DNA of 64,000 nucleotides from contig JBANAY010000001.1 in NCBI GenBank assembly GCA_037952775.1, forward strand, positions 3,782,001 to 3,846,000. The letters run 5' to 3'. The stretch's first letter is position 1. Every line of letters begins with the position of its first letter. Made by a program: the position numbers and the translations under genes. The notes beneath the pieces were generated by a model, which was given only the letters and a program-made list of their open reading frames with translations, made no database searches and was not told where the DNA came from. Origin of the DNA: Clonostachys chloroleuca. Lineage: Eukaryota > Ascomycota > Sordariomycetes > Hypocreales > Bionectriaceae. Positions 35,406 to 46,245 of this stretch are shown piece by piece.

Positions 35406-36222
35406 TTTCCATGTCGCTTGGCACGTCCTTTCTCTTGTCTGTGATTTCATTTGTGCATATGGGGATACCAATAGGGCAAATTCCGGAGTTCAAGGTTTAT
35501 TTTTTTGGTGGTATAAGCTATATACGCATAGCGGGCTGTTCTATTTCCTAGACAGAGGGTTCTTTGACAAGTTTTTAGTTTAGCAACTTGATAAAGAAGG
35601 TTGACATGGTGGTGCCCTGTCCATGATATGCTGTAAGATAGTGGAAGCTTACGCTGAATCCATGTCCAATTTCGCGCAGAGGCGTTGGTAAGCCCAGTTG
35701 GAAGCTTCTAGCGGAGTTGGCGGAGCGAACTTAACATGCGGACTTGGGTTGGGCAGGTGGGATTCAATAAACGCACGAGCAGGCTGGATTCACGCTCCTC
35801 TCCCTCCTCTCACCCTATCATCGGCTTTGAGTGTCATTTCCTGCACGAATTAGGACATATCAGCAGCCTCGCACGAGACATACAGCACTTTCCAGGCTTC
35901 CGCTGCCTTCCCGCCCGTAGCCCACCGCAAGACCCTTGACTAACCTAGAGCAGCCCCAGACGCCTGCCTGAAGCACTGTGCTCTATCAATAGTTCGCACG
36001 TCATTCCCCCACAGCCGCGCCTGCAGTCGCCAACACCTTCTGCCCGTCCGTGCGCGCCGTGTGCCTAGACGCTGGCGGTGACTTCAGCCATTTCCCAGAC
36101 CTACCTGGAAGTCCATGAACTAAGCCTTGCGATTCCCTCCCCCACCAACCCCTCTCTCCCGTCCTTCAACATCCTCCCTCCCGACCAGGCCCTTTGTCAA
36201 CCATCCCGAGGACACTTTAGCC
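35406..36222. other. Intergenic region upstream of ufd2
   Basis: The RING/TRAF 3' UTR and the ufd2 promoter and leader. The last 200 bp are pyrimidine- and CCC-rich, as in many fungal 5' leaders. No gene is supported. Confidence 0.45.
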
Positions 36223-39200
36223 ATGGATCCCAACGAGAATCCCCCTTCATGGGTTGGCGGAGATGGTCCAGATAAAGAGAAGATGGAGCAGGTACCTCAC
36301 GCACCCCACCGACAAGTGCTGCCTGTAACCACTTCACGATGCTGATTCCCAACACCAGATCCGAGCCAGACGTCTCGCCAAGCTTGGCTCTTCGGCGCCA
36401 GCTGCTTCTAAACCAGACGACGCCAGCAGTTCGACCGGCGGACAGCCCCGGAAGCCGTCGTCGCCAGCTCCATCCGCATCCTCGTCCTCCTCAACTCCCA
36501 AGCCCGCCGTCGCAGGAGCTCCGAGCTCGAACCCCTTCTCAAGATTAGGCACTGATGATGGCAGCCGTAAACCATCGGACCAGACAAGCTCAACAGGTAC
36601 ACCTCGTCCCTCCCGCAAGCGGCCAGCATCCGATAATGTTGACGTTGGCTCTCCAGCTCCGCCACACCGACCGACTCCCCCTCCGGCCGAGTCAGACGAG
36701 GACTATGCGAACCGCGTGCTCTCCCAGATCTTCCGCATCACCGTCAACCCGCATCAGATGGCCAGTTCGGGCGGCCAACGGTTGATATTCCTGCCCGGCC
36801 TGAACGAGGAGCTGAACGAGGCACGCGAGCCCTTGAAGATCACAACAGCCAACTTGGACCAGGCCGTCCTTGAAGCTGCGAGCTCATTGCCCCAAGACAA
36901 ACCTCTGATGGATTTCCTGCTGCCGTGCTGGAAGCGTGCTGTCAAGGCTGCTTCCTCTTCTAGGTTCCCGACCGGCCCCAAGCACGAGGTTCACGAGGAA
37001 TCAAAGCGGCTAGCCCTGAGTCACTGCCTCTTTTCATTGACGCTGCCGGACCTCTACGGGTAAAATAACCTTTTCCTCGATTTTTGGCTTTGCCTTGAGC
37101 ATTTGAAATTCATTGTCTCGAGTCTAACATTCTTTTAGACGGGGACCCAATCCTAATCACGATTCATTGCTGCCATATATCTTGAAAGGTGTTTTGGATG
37201 AGAATGGTCTCGATCTCGAATTCTACAAGGAGGCTATTAAACGGTTTGATGACGACGAGGCAGTCCCATCCCTCTTCACTGATTCCATGGTCAAAATCAG
37301 CACCCGTCTAGGAACCATGTCGATGGAAGATGACTATCGACCTTACGTTCAGGTGGGTAACACAAGGACAAGGATGGGATGGACCTGCGTATTGACCTTT
37401 TTCTAGGCTTTGTTGGTTTATGCACGATTCCCCGTATTGATCACAAACTTGGCAAAACATCCCACATTCAACATGGCGCAATCGGCCCCGGGTATTGAGA
37501 AACACACATTGCTTGGTCCCTTCTTCCGTCTGTCGCCTCTCCAGCCAGAGGCCATCCGTAGTTACTTCCCCGGGGCACGGACGCTGGACAAGTCAAGAAT
37601 CGCAAACGCGCAGGATTCTCTGCGCATGGTTTTACGGACACACCAAGATGACTTATTCGTAATTGCTAATGCATTTATTCGAGCTGGTCTCGAAACGCGA
37701 AGCCGTACCTTGGACTGGTTTGCTTATGTTATGAACAGCAATCACAAACGGAGAGCGCTTCAAGTTGACCCGCGTGAAGTGGCCTCGGATGGTTTCATGC
37801 TGAATATCACCACGATACTGGACAGGTTCTGTGAGCCTTTCATGGATAACGACTTTAGCAAGATTGACAAGATCGATGTCCGGTATTTCAAGCGAAAGCC
37901 GCGAGTTGATATCAAGGATGAGACCAAGATCAACGCCGACCAAGCGGCGGCGGACGAGTACTACTCGCAAACTGAAGCCGGGGAATCCAACTTCATTTCG
38001 GAGGCCTTCTTCCTCACTCTTGCTGCACATCACTACGGTAGCGAGGCAGCAAATTCGCAGCTGAAGAACCTAGACCGGGAGATTAAGTATCTGGAAAAGC
38101 ACATCAAGGCCATGGAGGCAGAGCGCCCTAAGGTGGCTAATGTCCCTGCTCAGCTCCGACTTTTCGAAGAGACTCTCAAGCGCCGCACTACCGTTCTAGA
38201 AAAGACAATCGCATTGAAGTATGCCATCGAGGGTGTACTCCTCGACGAACGTATGCAGAGCACATCTCTTCGTTTCATGCGATACGTTGCGGTTTGGCTG
38301 TTGCGTCTGGCAACGGGATCTGATTACAAGCCTGGACAAGAGAGCCAACAGATCAGGTAATTTTTTTAGACACCATGTGGATAAATCACTGAAGTATTGT
38401 TACTGACACGGCAGATGTTATAGCCTCCCATTATCAGCCGAGCAACACAACGGTGCATTCGCATGCTTGCCGGAGTATGCTCTTCAGAACATCGTGGATA
38501 ACTTCAAATTCGTGTTCAGGTTGGTGTTGACTGTGCTCTAATTATTGCCAAACTAAAATTAACCTTGTCACTCTAGGTGGCTACCAAATATTCTGCTCAG
38601 CGCCGTTGGCGAAGAGCTGATCGCACTCTGCGTTACACTCTTGCGTTCATCAGAATACATTAAAAACCCCTACCTCAAGTCTTCACTCGTAACACTTTTG
38701 TTTAGTGGAACGTGGCCTTTTATGCACTTAAAGAAGGGTGTTTTGGGTGACCAGCTGATCGGCATGAAATTTGCCAACGACTATCTTTTGCATGCTCTCA
38801 TGAAGTTTTACATTGAGGCCGAGTCGACAGGTGTCAACACCCAGTTCTACGACAAGTTCAATATTCGATACGAAATCTTCCAGGTCATCAAATGTGTCTG
38901 GGTCAATGACGTGTACAGGCAGCAACTGACCCGTGAAAGCCAGTATGTATTTGATTGGCAATCCCTTCCACGCTACTTATGCTAACTACCGTTACAGCGT
39001 TAACAAGAACTTTTTTGTGCGCTTCGTCAACTTGTTGCTAAATGATGCAACCTATGTCCTAGATGAAGCATTCACCAAGTTCCCCAAAATTAGAATTATC
39101 GAGAGAGAGTTGGAGGATCCCACACTCTCTGCAGAGGACAGACAAAAGAAGGAAGAGGAACTACAGACTCTGGGCAGCCAGGCCACGTCGTACATGCAAC

Positions 39201-39886
39201 TCGCTAACGAGACTCTGGAGATGATGAAGCTGTTTACCGAAGCTCTCGGAGACTCTTTCACAATGCCCGAGATTGTTACCCGTCTGGCCAGCATGTTGAA
39301 CTATAACCTCGACACTCTTGCTGGCAAGAAGGCCGGTGCAGAGCTTAACGTCTCTAACCGAGAGAAGTATCACTTCCGACCTATCCAGCTAATTTCTGAC
39401 TTCGTCTGGATCTACCTAAATCTCGCGTCGTCAAAGGTTTTCATTGATGCTGTTGCCGCAGACGGTCGATCCTACAAGCCTGAGGTCCTTGATCGGGTAA
39501 GCAGAATCTTGCAGTCCCGGAACCACATGGACCCGGCCGATATTGGACGATGGAATACCCTCAAGGCCAAGTTCTTCGAGTCCAAGCAAGTGCTTGACCA
39601 AGCTGAGCTTGATCTTGGCGATATCCCAGCCGAGTTTGAGGACCCCATCATGGGCGACCTCATGACCGACCCAGTTCTGCTGCCCAGCAAGCACATCGTA
39701 GACCGTTCAACGATTGCTCAACACCTTCTCAGTGACCCCAAGGACCCATTCACCAGACAGCCCATGACAGTGGACGATGTCATTCCACAGGATGAGCTCA
39801 GAGAGAAGATTGAGAAGTGGAAGGAGGAGAAGGTCAAGGCGGCCCGGGAGAAGTTTGAAGCTACTGCCATGGACACGAGCGAGTAG
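36223..39886 (+). CDS. UFD2: Ubiquitin conjugation factor E4 (Ufd2)
   Basis: Ufd2 is a U-box E4 ligase that extends ubiquitin chains on Cdc48-bound substrates for proteasomal degradation. Seven exons (36223-36291, 36359-37059, 37139-37352, 37407-38356, 38424-38519, 38577-38942, 38998-39886) join to 1094 codons. The N-terminal 150 residues are serine/proline-rich. The long helical core is well conserved (YCF-like LGPFFRLSPLQPEAIRSYF, DGFMLNITTILDRFCEPF, FVRFVNLLLNDATYVLDEAF, LASMLNYNLDTLAG). The U-box is at about 1010-1080 (EFEDPIMGDLMTDPVLLPS, HLLSDPKDPFTRQPM). The intron at 38520 uses a GTTGGT donor; others are near consensus. No frame break. With Rpt6 and the RING/TRAF protein it is one of three ubiquitin-pathway genes in the window. 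Confidence 0.96.
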
Positions 39887-40956
39887 ACTACACCTATAAC
39901 AACGACCTTTCTTTTAATTTTTTCTTTCTTATTTCAACCATTGCTCTCTTAAAGCTATCGCATATGGAAAATCCCTGGCAGGGAGGATTCAAGGGGGAGA
40001 CAAATCAACAGAGAGGGAGATAACTTGTCCTGTTTATTTTCTCATTTCTGGTTCATGAAAAAAAGGGTCATGTCAGATAGACCAGCCAGTGGTGGTTTTT
40101 TTTTTGATGAGTTGACGCACATATTCTGGGTTGGTTGAAACGTTGGGTGCCAACGAATTTAGCAGCATGCCATTGGGAATGGGGCTGGCGTAAAGTATGC
40201 TCTGTTGAGCGGTTCTAGCCACAGAAAATAGAGGTTTGATTTTCCGCGTCGATTCGACGGAGTTGTCGTCCAATTGCTTTGTCCTACCTGCATCTCATCG
40301 TGTTTTCACTCGCTGTTCTACGTACGCATAGGAGCACCACAATAGATTGACTAGGCATAGAAACGTCTAGGAAGGAACACTTGATACCGATAAGTCGAAG
40401 ACGTAACCATTTCTGTTCGTCTCAGACGTAAAAACACAAAAAAAACAACTCGCTTACTATCCCGTGAAGAAACCCATGAATCCGGACTAAATCTTCAAGC
40501 ACTCCACCATCATCCAGGCCATGAGATGGCCGTGCATGCGACACAGATCTCGTTGCGACTCACTGGCCGCGTCTCCCCCATGAACAGCCATCAGGGGATG
40601 ACTGGAAGCCGCTGTGGAAGAACAGGAGATAAAAATAATCAAAACGCCGTAGTTCAGAAAAAGTATCCTCCTTATGCTGTGCGTTCCCAAAAGAAATCCC
40701 GCTTCAAGCCCATGATAACATACTGGAATCCATCCCAAAAGAAGATAGAACCTGAAAAGGAAAGAACAGTGACACGTAGGGGGAAAGGTTGTAAAAAGGT
40801 GAACTCATTGCCCTTAGAGAGTATCATCGAAATCGCTTCTGTGTAAATCAGAAATAAAGAAACCGGGCTTAGCCCCCTGTCGTCGTCTGACGTATATAAT
40901 TGCATCATTCATATCCCATCATGGCATCGTGGAACAATGCTCGGAGTTGAGCTCTC
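39887..40956. other. Convergent 3' intergenic region
   Basis: ufd2 (plus) and the Tcp11-family gene (minus) converge here. The stretch holds their 3' UTRs, several T- and A-runs, and no supported gene. Confidence 0.5.
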
Positions 40957-43944
40957 TTAAGACTCGTTCTCGACCTTGGTGGCGATGGCATCCCACCATG
41001 GGCCATGTGCAGCCTTGTCCACGGCGCCAATCTTGTCGAGCAAGGTCGAGATGTATCGTACTTTGTCAACAAACTCGGATAATCCAAGACTGGCGAGCTT
41101 CTCACCCGCGTTATTCGCAGCCTTGACCTTCTCGCTGGCTGAGCCGGGTGCGAGGCGGGCCAGAATATTGCCGCGAAGGCGCGTGAGCAGCAGTCGTAGA
41201 ACGGGTTCGCGAGGTTCGGTCCCGTTTCGAGACATGTCCTGGCTAGCGTGCAGGACCTTGGACACAAGGGCGCGAAGGTGCGTCTTGGTCGCCGCTGGCA
41301 TAGATCGCCCAGCTTCGAGTGCAGCCATAGTCCCCTCGAGGGTTGTGTCCATCAAAGGGTGCTCCGCCTCGAGGACTGACATGATTCTGGCGGCCTCGAC
41401 CTTCCACGGCGAGCGAACATCTCTCTTGAGCAGATTCTTGCACTGGAGCAGGACAGCACCCACGGTGATGATCCGTTGAATCATTCGTGAAACCTCGTCA
41501 ATTCGCTTGCAGTCCAGTCGAAGCATCTCAGGTACCTCGCTGTAGTTGATGGGCATGGGCTGCGTGAAAATGTCCACAAGCATCTGTGCGTAGAAGCGCG
41601 TAGCAGTGGGTGCATTCTTGGGATGATTAATGCCCTCAGGGTCTCTCCTTTGAGCCTCTGCCAAGGCATGCGAGCGAGCGGAGCGCCATGCTGCCTCCGC
41701 AGATCTCAGGTTGATCTGGCCCATCTCCACCTCCTCCACAAATCTCTTTGCCTCGTACTGCGGAGCTGAGTCTATCAATCCAGGTGCAGCTACTCGGAGC
41801 AGGTAGTTGATGTAGTCGCAAAGCATAACGTCGATAAATCCCTTGAGTGCCTCGACACGATCAATCAGATTGCCGTCGTTGAGTTTGTTCTGAATCAGAT
41901 CCTTGACTTCGTCATCCCGGAAGGGAGCGCACAGCTTTGGCAGCAGTGAGGACATGGCAGCGAAGAATTTCTCGTACGAGAAATTCCCAAGGGTAAACTG
42001 GCGCTCGGCCATCTCGGGGTCCAGTATCTCGCCAATGAGATTATACATGGAGTTACCAGGCTTGAGAAGCCTTTGAAGCTTGTCTTTGATGTCCTTAGTA
42101 AGGGCCATGAAGGCTTTGAAGTTGGCCTCTGGGTGAGAGCTCTCCATGTTGGCTCTCATGCTCGCATACAATGGCCGTGAGAAGACTGCCTGCTGCTCCT
42201 GGTATTCCTCTGATGGAATCTGGTATTCCTTGTTGATGGCCAGCTCATGGACCACAACTCGGTTGTCAGGAAGTAATCCGTTCAGACCGGTCTTGATCGT
42301 GGGTCGTCTCTGTCCAGCCTTGCCGGCGGGGGTCGAAGGTGGCGTGGGCACTTGCACAGGAGACGAGACAAGACTGGTGGCTGTTGCAGAGGCTTCGGAT
42401 GGTGTCGTTTCGGCAACGCGAGGCTTGGTATCACCTGTCTTCTTCTTGGCTCTTCTGGCCTTCCTGGCTTCACTCACAGCATCAAATATGAGCTTCTTTC
42501 CCTTCTCAGGTCCTGCCAACTTCTTGATCCTCACGATAAGCATCAGTTGACTGTCCTGAATGCTTTGACGGTACAGCTGAGAGGCAGCGTCATCGGTAGA
42601 ATCCTTGACCGTCTGGAAGATGGCGTCAAGTTCCACAAACTGCATCAACATGACTTCGATCAATGCGTTTGAATCTCGTGATCTCCAGGCAATGAATGCA
42701 TTGTAAAATACGGCATAGGCCTCGGAAAGCGTCGTCTTCAAAGCCGGAGGCATCGTATATCGGTTTGCAGAAGTCAAACGAGCCGTAATTTTCTCAAAGC
42801 AAATAAGTAGATCCTTTGCCTTGCTCATCAGGTCCTGCAGCTGAGGATTGTCAAGGTCGGCCGCAGGTAGGCGATGTGCCGCCATCTCGTCCCCATCCTT
42901 TTCGTCCTTGTTGCTGAGAACTTGGGCAGGGTGTCCAAGAATCAAAAAGGCACTGAGGAATGTGCGCACGGCAGCCATCTCCCCGACAGATCCCGGCTCG
43001 TCCTCGCGGAGCCCACAGATGCGGAGAAGCCGTGCTGATATCATGAGCACCTTCTCCTGTGCCAATAGTTCCACGACGCTGTCAAATTCAGTCTCTCTAA
43101 TCCCGTCGACGGACAAGCCCAAGCTTGTGAATTCTTGCATGGCCTTCTTCCTCGAGCACCCCAACCACCAGCCTGAAATCTTGGCGGCAGCCGTTTCAGG
43201 AGTCATGGGGGGTCTCTGGCGCTCTTTGGAGCGTGCTGCAGGATCGGTTGCTCTCTTAGCCATCACACTCGAAGCCCGTCCACGCCCCTTGGAACCCTTG
43301 AGAAGCTCCTCCCGGCGCCTCTCGGCCTCAGCCAGGCGCTCCTCCATCTGCAACTTCATCTTGGCGAGCTCCTGTTCACGCTTCTCCTTGATAAACTCGG
43401 CTACCTGCTTCGCCTTCCTTACTTCCTCGGCACAGTTGGCCACAATTTCGGCCAGGTTCCGCTCCCTCGCTTGCTGTGCGGCTAGGGCGCGCTCCTCGGA
43501 GACGGACGTGTCCCGGTAGGCGGCCTTGGCCATGGCGGCCCTCAGGCGGACCTTTTCAGCATGTGCAGCGCGGTCGGCCAACCGGGCGCGGCGGTCTTCG
43601 AGAAAGCTGGCTCTGCGGAGGTGCTGCGCAATGTGCTTGCTCTGCTCGCCGTTGCGGTCGGGTGGGTTCTGGATAGAGGAGCATCGTGAATGTGCTGACG
43701 ATATCGAGTTCCGGCGCGATGACGCTGCTGAATCCCGACGGCGGGCGTGTGAGGGTCTGTAGAAGCGGGCGGCGATGCGCGGTGGCGGGGTGAAGATGCG
43801 GCTCTCTTCTTCGAGAACTTGGTCTTCGGTGGGGGGCATGCTTAGGTCGAAATCAGTCTCCATGACATCGTCATCAGAGGGTCGAGCGTTGGTGTCGTCA
43901 AATGGCCGCGCCGGTTCGGCAACATCAAGGGAGGAGCGACGCAT
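40957..43944 (-). CDS. Tcp11/Sok1-family protein
   Basis: An intronless frame of 995 codons. Residues about 100-230 are a long charged helix/coiled coil (RRASFLEDRRARLADRAAH, KEKREQELAKMKLQMEERL). From about residue 560 to the end lies the helical T-complex 11 domain (IGEILDPEMAERQFTLGNFSYEKFF in part, ALKGFIDVMLCDYINYLLR, YAQMLVDIFTQ). Yeast Sok1, a suppressor of loss of protein kinase A, belongs to this family, so a role in cAMP/PKA-linked growth control is possible but is inference. I chose ATG at 43944 (MRRSSLDVAEPARP), because the open frame further upstream has no ATG; an upstream exon cannot be excluded. Several C5-C6 runs on the coding strand are intact here. Confidence 0.85.
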   Translation of the reverse strand: MRRSSLDVAEPARPFDDTNARPSDDDVMETDFDLSMPPTEDQVLEEESRIFTPPPRIAARFYRPSHARRRDSAASSRRNSISSAHSRCSSIQNPPDRNGEQSKHIAQHLRRASFLEDRRARLADRAAHAEKVRLRAAMAKAAYRDTSVSEERALAAQQARERNLAEIVANCAEEVRKAKQVAEFIKEKREQELAKMKLQMEERLAEAERRREELLKGSKGRGRASSVMAKRATDPAARSKERQRPPMTPETAAAKISGWWLGCSRKKAMQEFTSLGLSVDGIRETEFDSVVELLAQEKVLMISARLLRICGLREDEPGSVGEMAAVRTFLSAFLILGHPAQVLSNKDEKDGDEMAAHRLPAADLDNPQLQDLMSKAKDLLICFEKITARLTSANRYTMPPALKTTLSEAYAVFYNAFIAWRSRDSNALIEVMLMQFVELDAIFQTVKDSTDDAASQLYRQSIQDSQLMLIVRIKKLAGPEKGKKLIFDAVSEARKARRAKKKTGDTKPRVAETTPSEASATATSLVSSPVQVPTPPSTPAGKAGQRRPTIKTGLNGLLPDNRVVVHELAINKEYQIPSEEYQEQQAVFSRPLYASMRANMESSHPEANFKAFMALTKDIKDKLQRLLKPGNSMYNLIGEILDPEMAERQFTLGNFSYEKFFAAMSSLLPKLCAPFRDDEVKDLIQNKLNDGNLIDRVEALKGFIDVMLCDYINYLLRVAAPGLIDSAPQYEAKRFVEEVEMGQINLRSAEAAWRSARSHALAEAQRRDPEGINHPKNAPTATRFYAQMLVDIFTQPMPINYSEVPEMLRLDCKRIDEVSRMIQRIITVGAVLLQCKNLLKRDVRSPWKVEAARIMSVLEAEHPLMDTTLEGTMAALEAGRSMPAATKTHLRALVSKVLHASQDMSRNGTEPREPVLRLLLTRLRGNILARLAPGSASEKVKAANNAGEKLASLGLSEFVDKVRYISTLLDKIGAVDKAAHGPWWDAIATKVENES

Positions 43945-46245
43945 GGTGGCGCCTCGCTGCGTGGCTGCGCTATGGGTGGTTGTCTCGTCCGAATATGATG
44001 TGGCGGTAGGATATGAGAATGGTGAATAGAAGGGAGGAGGCCAAGGAGGATGGGTGGGAACGTGGGAGAATAAGCTCAAGTATGGGCGTAAAGTTAGAGA
44101 AGGCTGAAGAAGGACTTTGAAGACGAATGCAGCCTGGACGATGACTTCCCAGCAGATGGACCCCCGAGGTTATTAGGGCGTTTCGCGTCGAGCCAGGGAC
44201 CAGGTCCTTCCAAGGTCGCTGAATCAGGCTCCAACCAAGGTGGGCAGTGGCACTAATTCATGCAATGCAATCAGCGAGTCGACGGAAGCGGCGGGCACTT
44301 GGGGTTGTTGGTCCCCAAAAGCAGAGTCGGGTTAGGGCGCTGGGCTCTCTTGGAAAGAACTCTCGAATAGTGACGTTGGCGGAGGCGAAAGGAGCGAAAA
44401 GAGAGGGGGAACGAGAGTAAAAGAGAAACGAACGGAGGGTGGAGGGTGACAAACGATGACCCAACGCAACCCGGAGACGACGAAGAAGAATATGGATGTT
44501 TGGAGAAGATTGGATGCTCACTCTCGCGCGCTCGCACACCATTTGGTGGCACTGTAATGTTCGTCGCCACCCCCCGCACAGGGCTTCTGCAGCGCCCAGC
44601 AGTGGGCAGTAACCAACTGGACCCGGCTACTCTCACTCCTGGCGCTTGGTTCTCTGTCGCAGCCCCTAGACCCGAGCTGGGCTGTGTGGGGCGCCCAGTA
44701 CTTCAGCAGTACTTTGATCGATCTTCTCAAGGCTTCTTGGCCAAACCACTAATCTGCAACTGGCCGGAGCGTTGAGCCCGCGGGCAGCCTTGAGTCAGCC
44801 ATCATCTCGTCCTCGATCTCGACTCTATCCTAGCTTGACTCGTAGCTAAATGTGTCTGGTCATGTAGAAACGAACAATATGTGGCAGCGGCATCACCAGA
44901 GTCTTCTGACCCGGCTCTGCAGGTTGGTCAGCCACCGTCAAGAGCAGTCAATCAATCATGCACCTCCCTCATCCCCACTGCGCGCTGCCAGTCTTACAGA
45001 TCACATCGGCTGCACAGGCCGCCCTTGTTCACGCATCATGCACGCCTTTCCGGACGCTCAGACATTCCAGACCCTCCTGCAGGAAAGCTGGTCTCACCCG
45101 CCCGTGCGCTCGCTCAAGCCCGCATACGGCGAACGAGCCACACGAGCAGGCATCGTGCTGCCTTTATCAGGTCCATGTCTATAGTACCGCGCCCGGGATG
45201 GGCAGCTAAGTACCTCGCTAGTACCGTCTTTTTTCCTGCACGACACCAATAGCCCTTGAAGTTAGACTCCCAGGCTCCACGGAAGGTCCTGGCCAACACC
45301 GCACATCAACAAATAAAATGAAGCTGCCTTGGGCGCCAAAACTGATAAAAGGCCAGACATGGAGCGCTTCTCTAACGGGAGATGTAAGGCATGCCGCTAC
45401 TTCCTCCACGCTTGAGCAAGCACCCGGCCTCGCCCTATATCGAGATACATAAGATGAGGACCTCTCGTTGATATGTCTACGTACTACCTCCAGGCAACCA
45501 GCCAGGTACCCGCATTCTTTAAGCTCAACCAATCAGCGCAGGCGTTCTGCCTCATCTGGGCTGGTCGATCAGCCCCGATGATGCAAGTGCTCTCCTTTTT
45601 CGCATCAACGTCCCCTGTCCAGATACATTTGTCATCCGCATATTGTAGGCTCATCGTACATGTACAGCTACGAGGTCCATGCCATTCCATTCCAGTCTAA
45701 GTGGCACGAATCGTGGTTTCTCTGCAGGTAGTTCGTATTATTACATGGACCTACTACGCCGATAGGAATGTAGGCGCCAAAGATGGACAACTACTCGACC
45801 ATCTTGTTGGCCCCTTTGCATGTCTGCGGCCTAAAAGAGTAAACAGGGAGTTCCCAATGAATGCTCCCTCTTGGGGAGCAGTGAACTAATCCTTGCCATG
45901 AATCATTGCGCATGATCGTGTCCCAAACAGTGCGCTTTCATTGCCATTACCCGTCCCATTCCGCTTGCCCCTTTGTCAAAATCAAATAAAATAAAATCGA
46001 ATCCAAGATCAAGCCCATAAAAGAACCTGTATGCAGACATATGAAGCCTCAAAACACCGAATAACGCCTGAATCCCCCTTTGCTTGTTGCTTTGTGTACC
46101 CACCAGCCCGTTTGCACCTATGCCAATGCAATGCTGTAGTAATATTTGTCGCAATATGCCTTTTTGTCCCCCAATGGTTTCTCCAATGCTGTGTTCTCGA
46201 ACCCATGACAAATACAACCAAGAAATAGTCCGGCCAATCAATGCC
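43945..46245. other. Intergenic region, about 2.3 kb
   Basis: This contains the promoter of the Tcp11-family gene and the 3' region of the minus-strand phosphatase gene. Frames up to about 120 codons at 44250-45530 give no recognisable protein. No repeat or RNA gene was seen. Confidence 0.45.

Noticed and set aside
43945..44079. Extended start of the Tcp11-family protein
   Set aside because: The open frame continues upstream but has no ATG before 43944.
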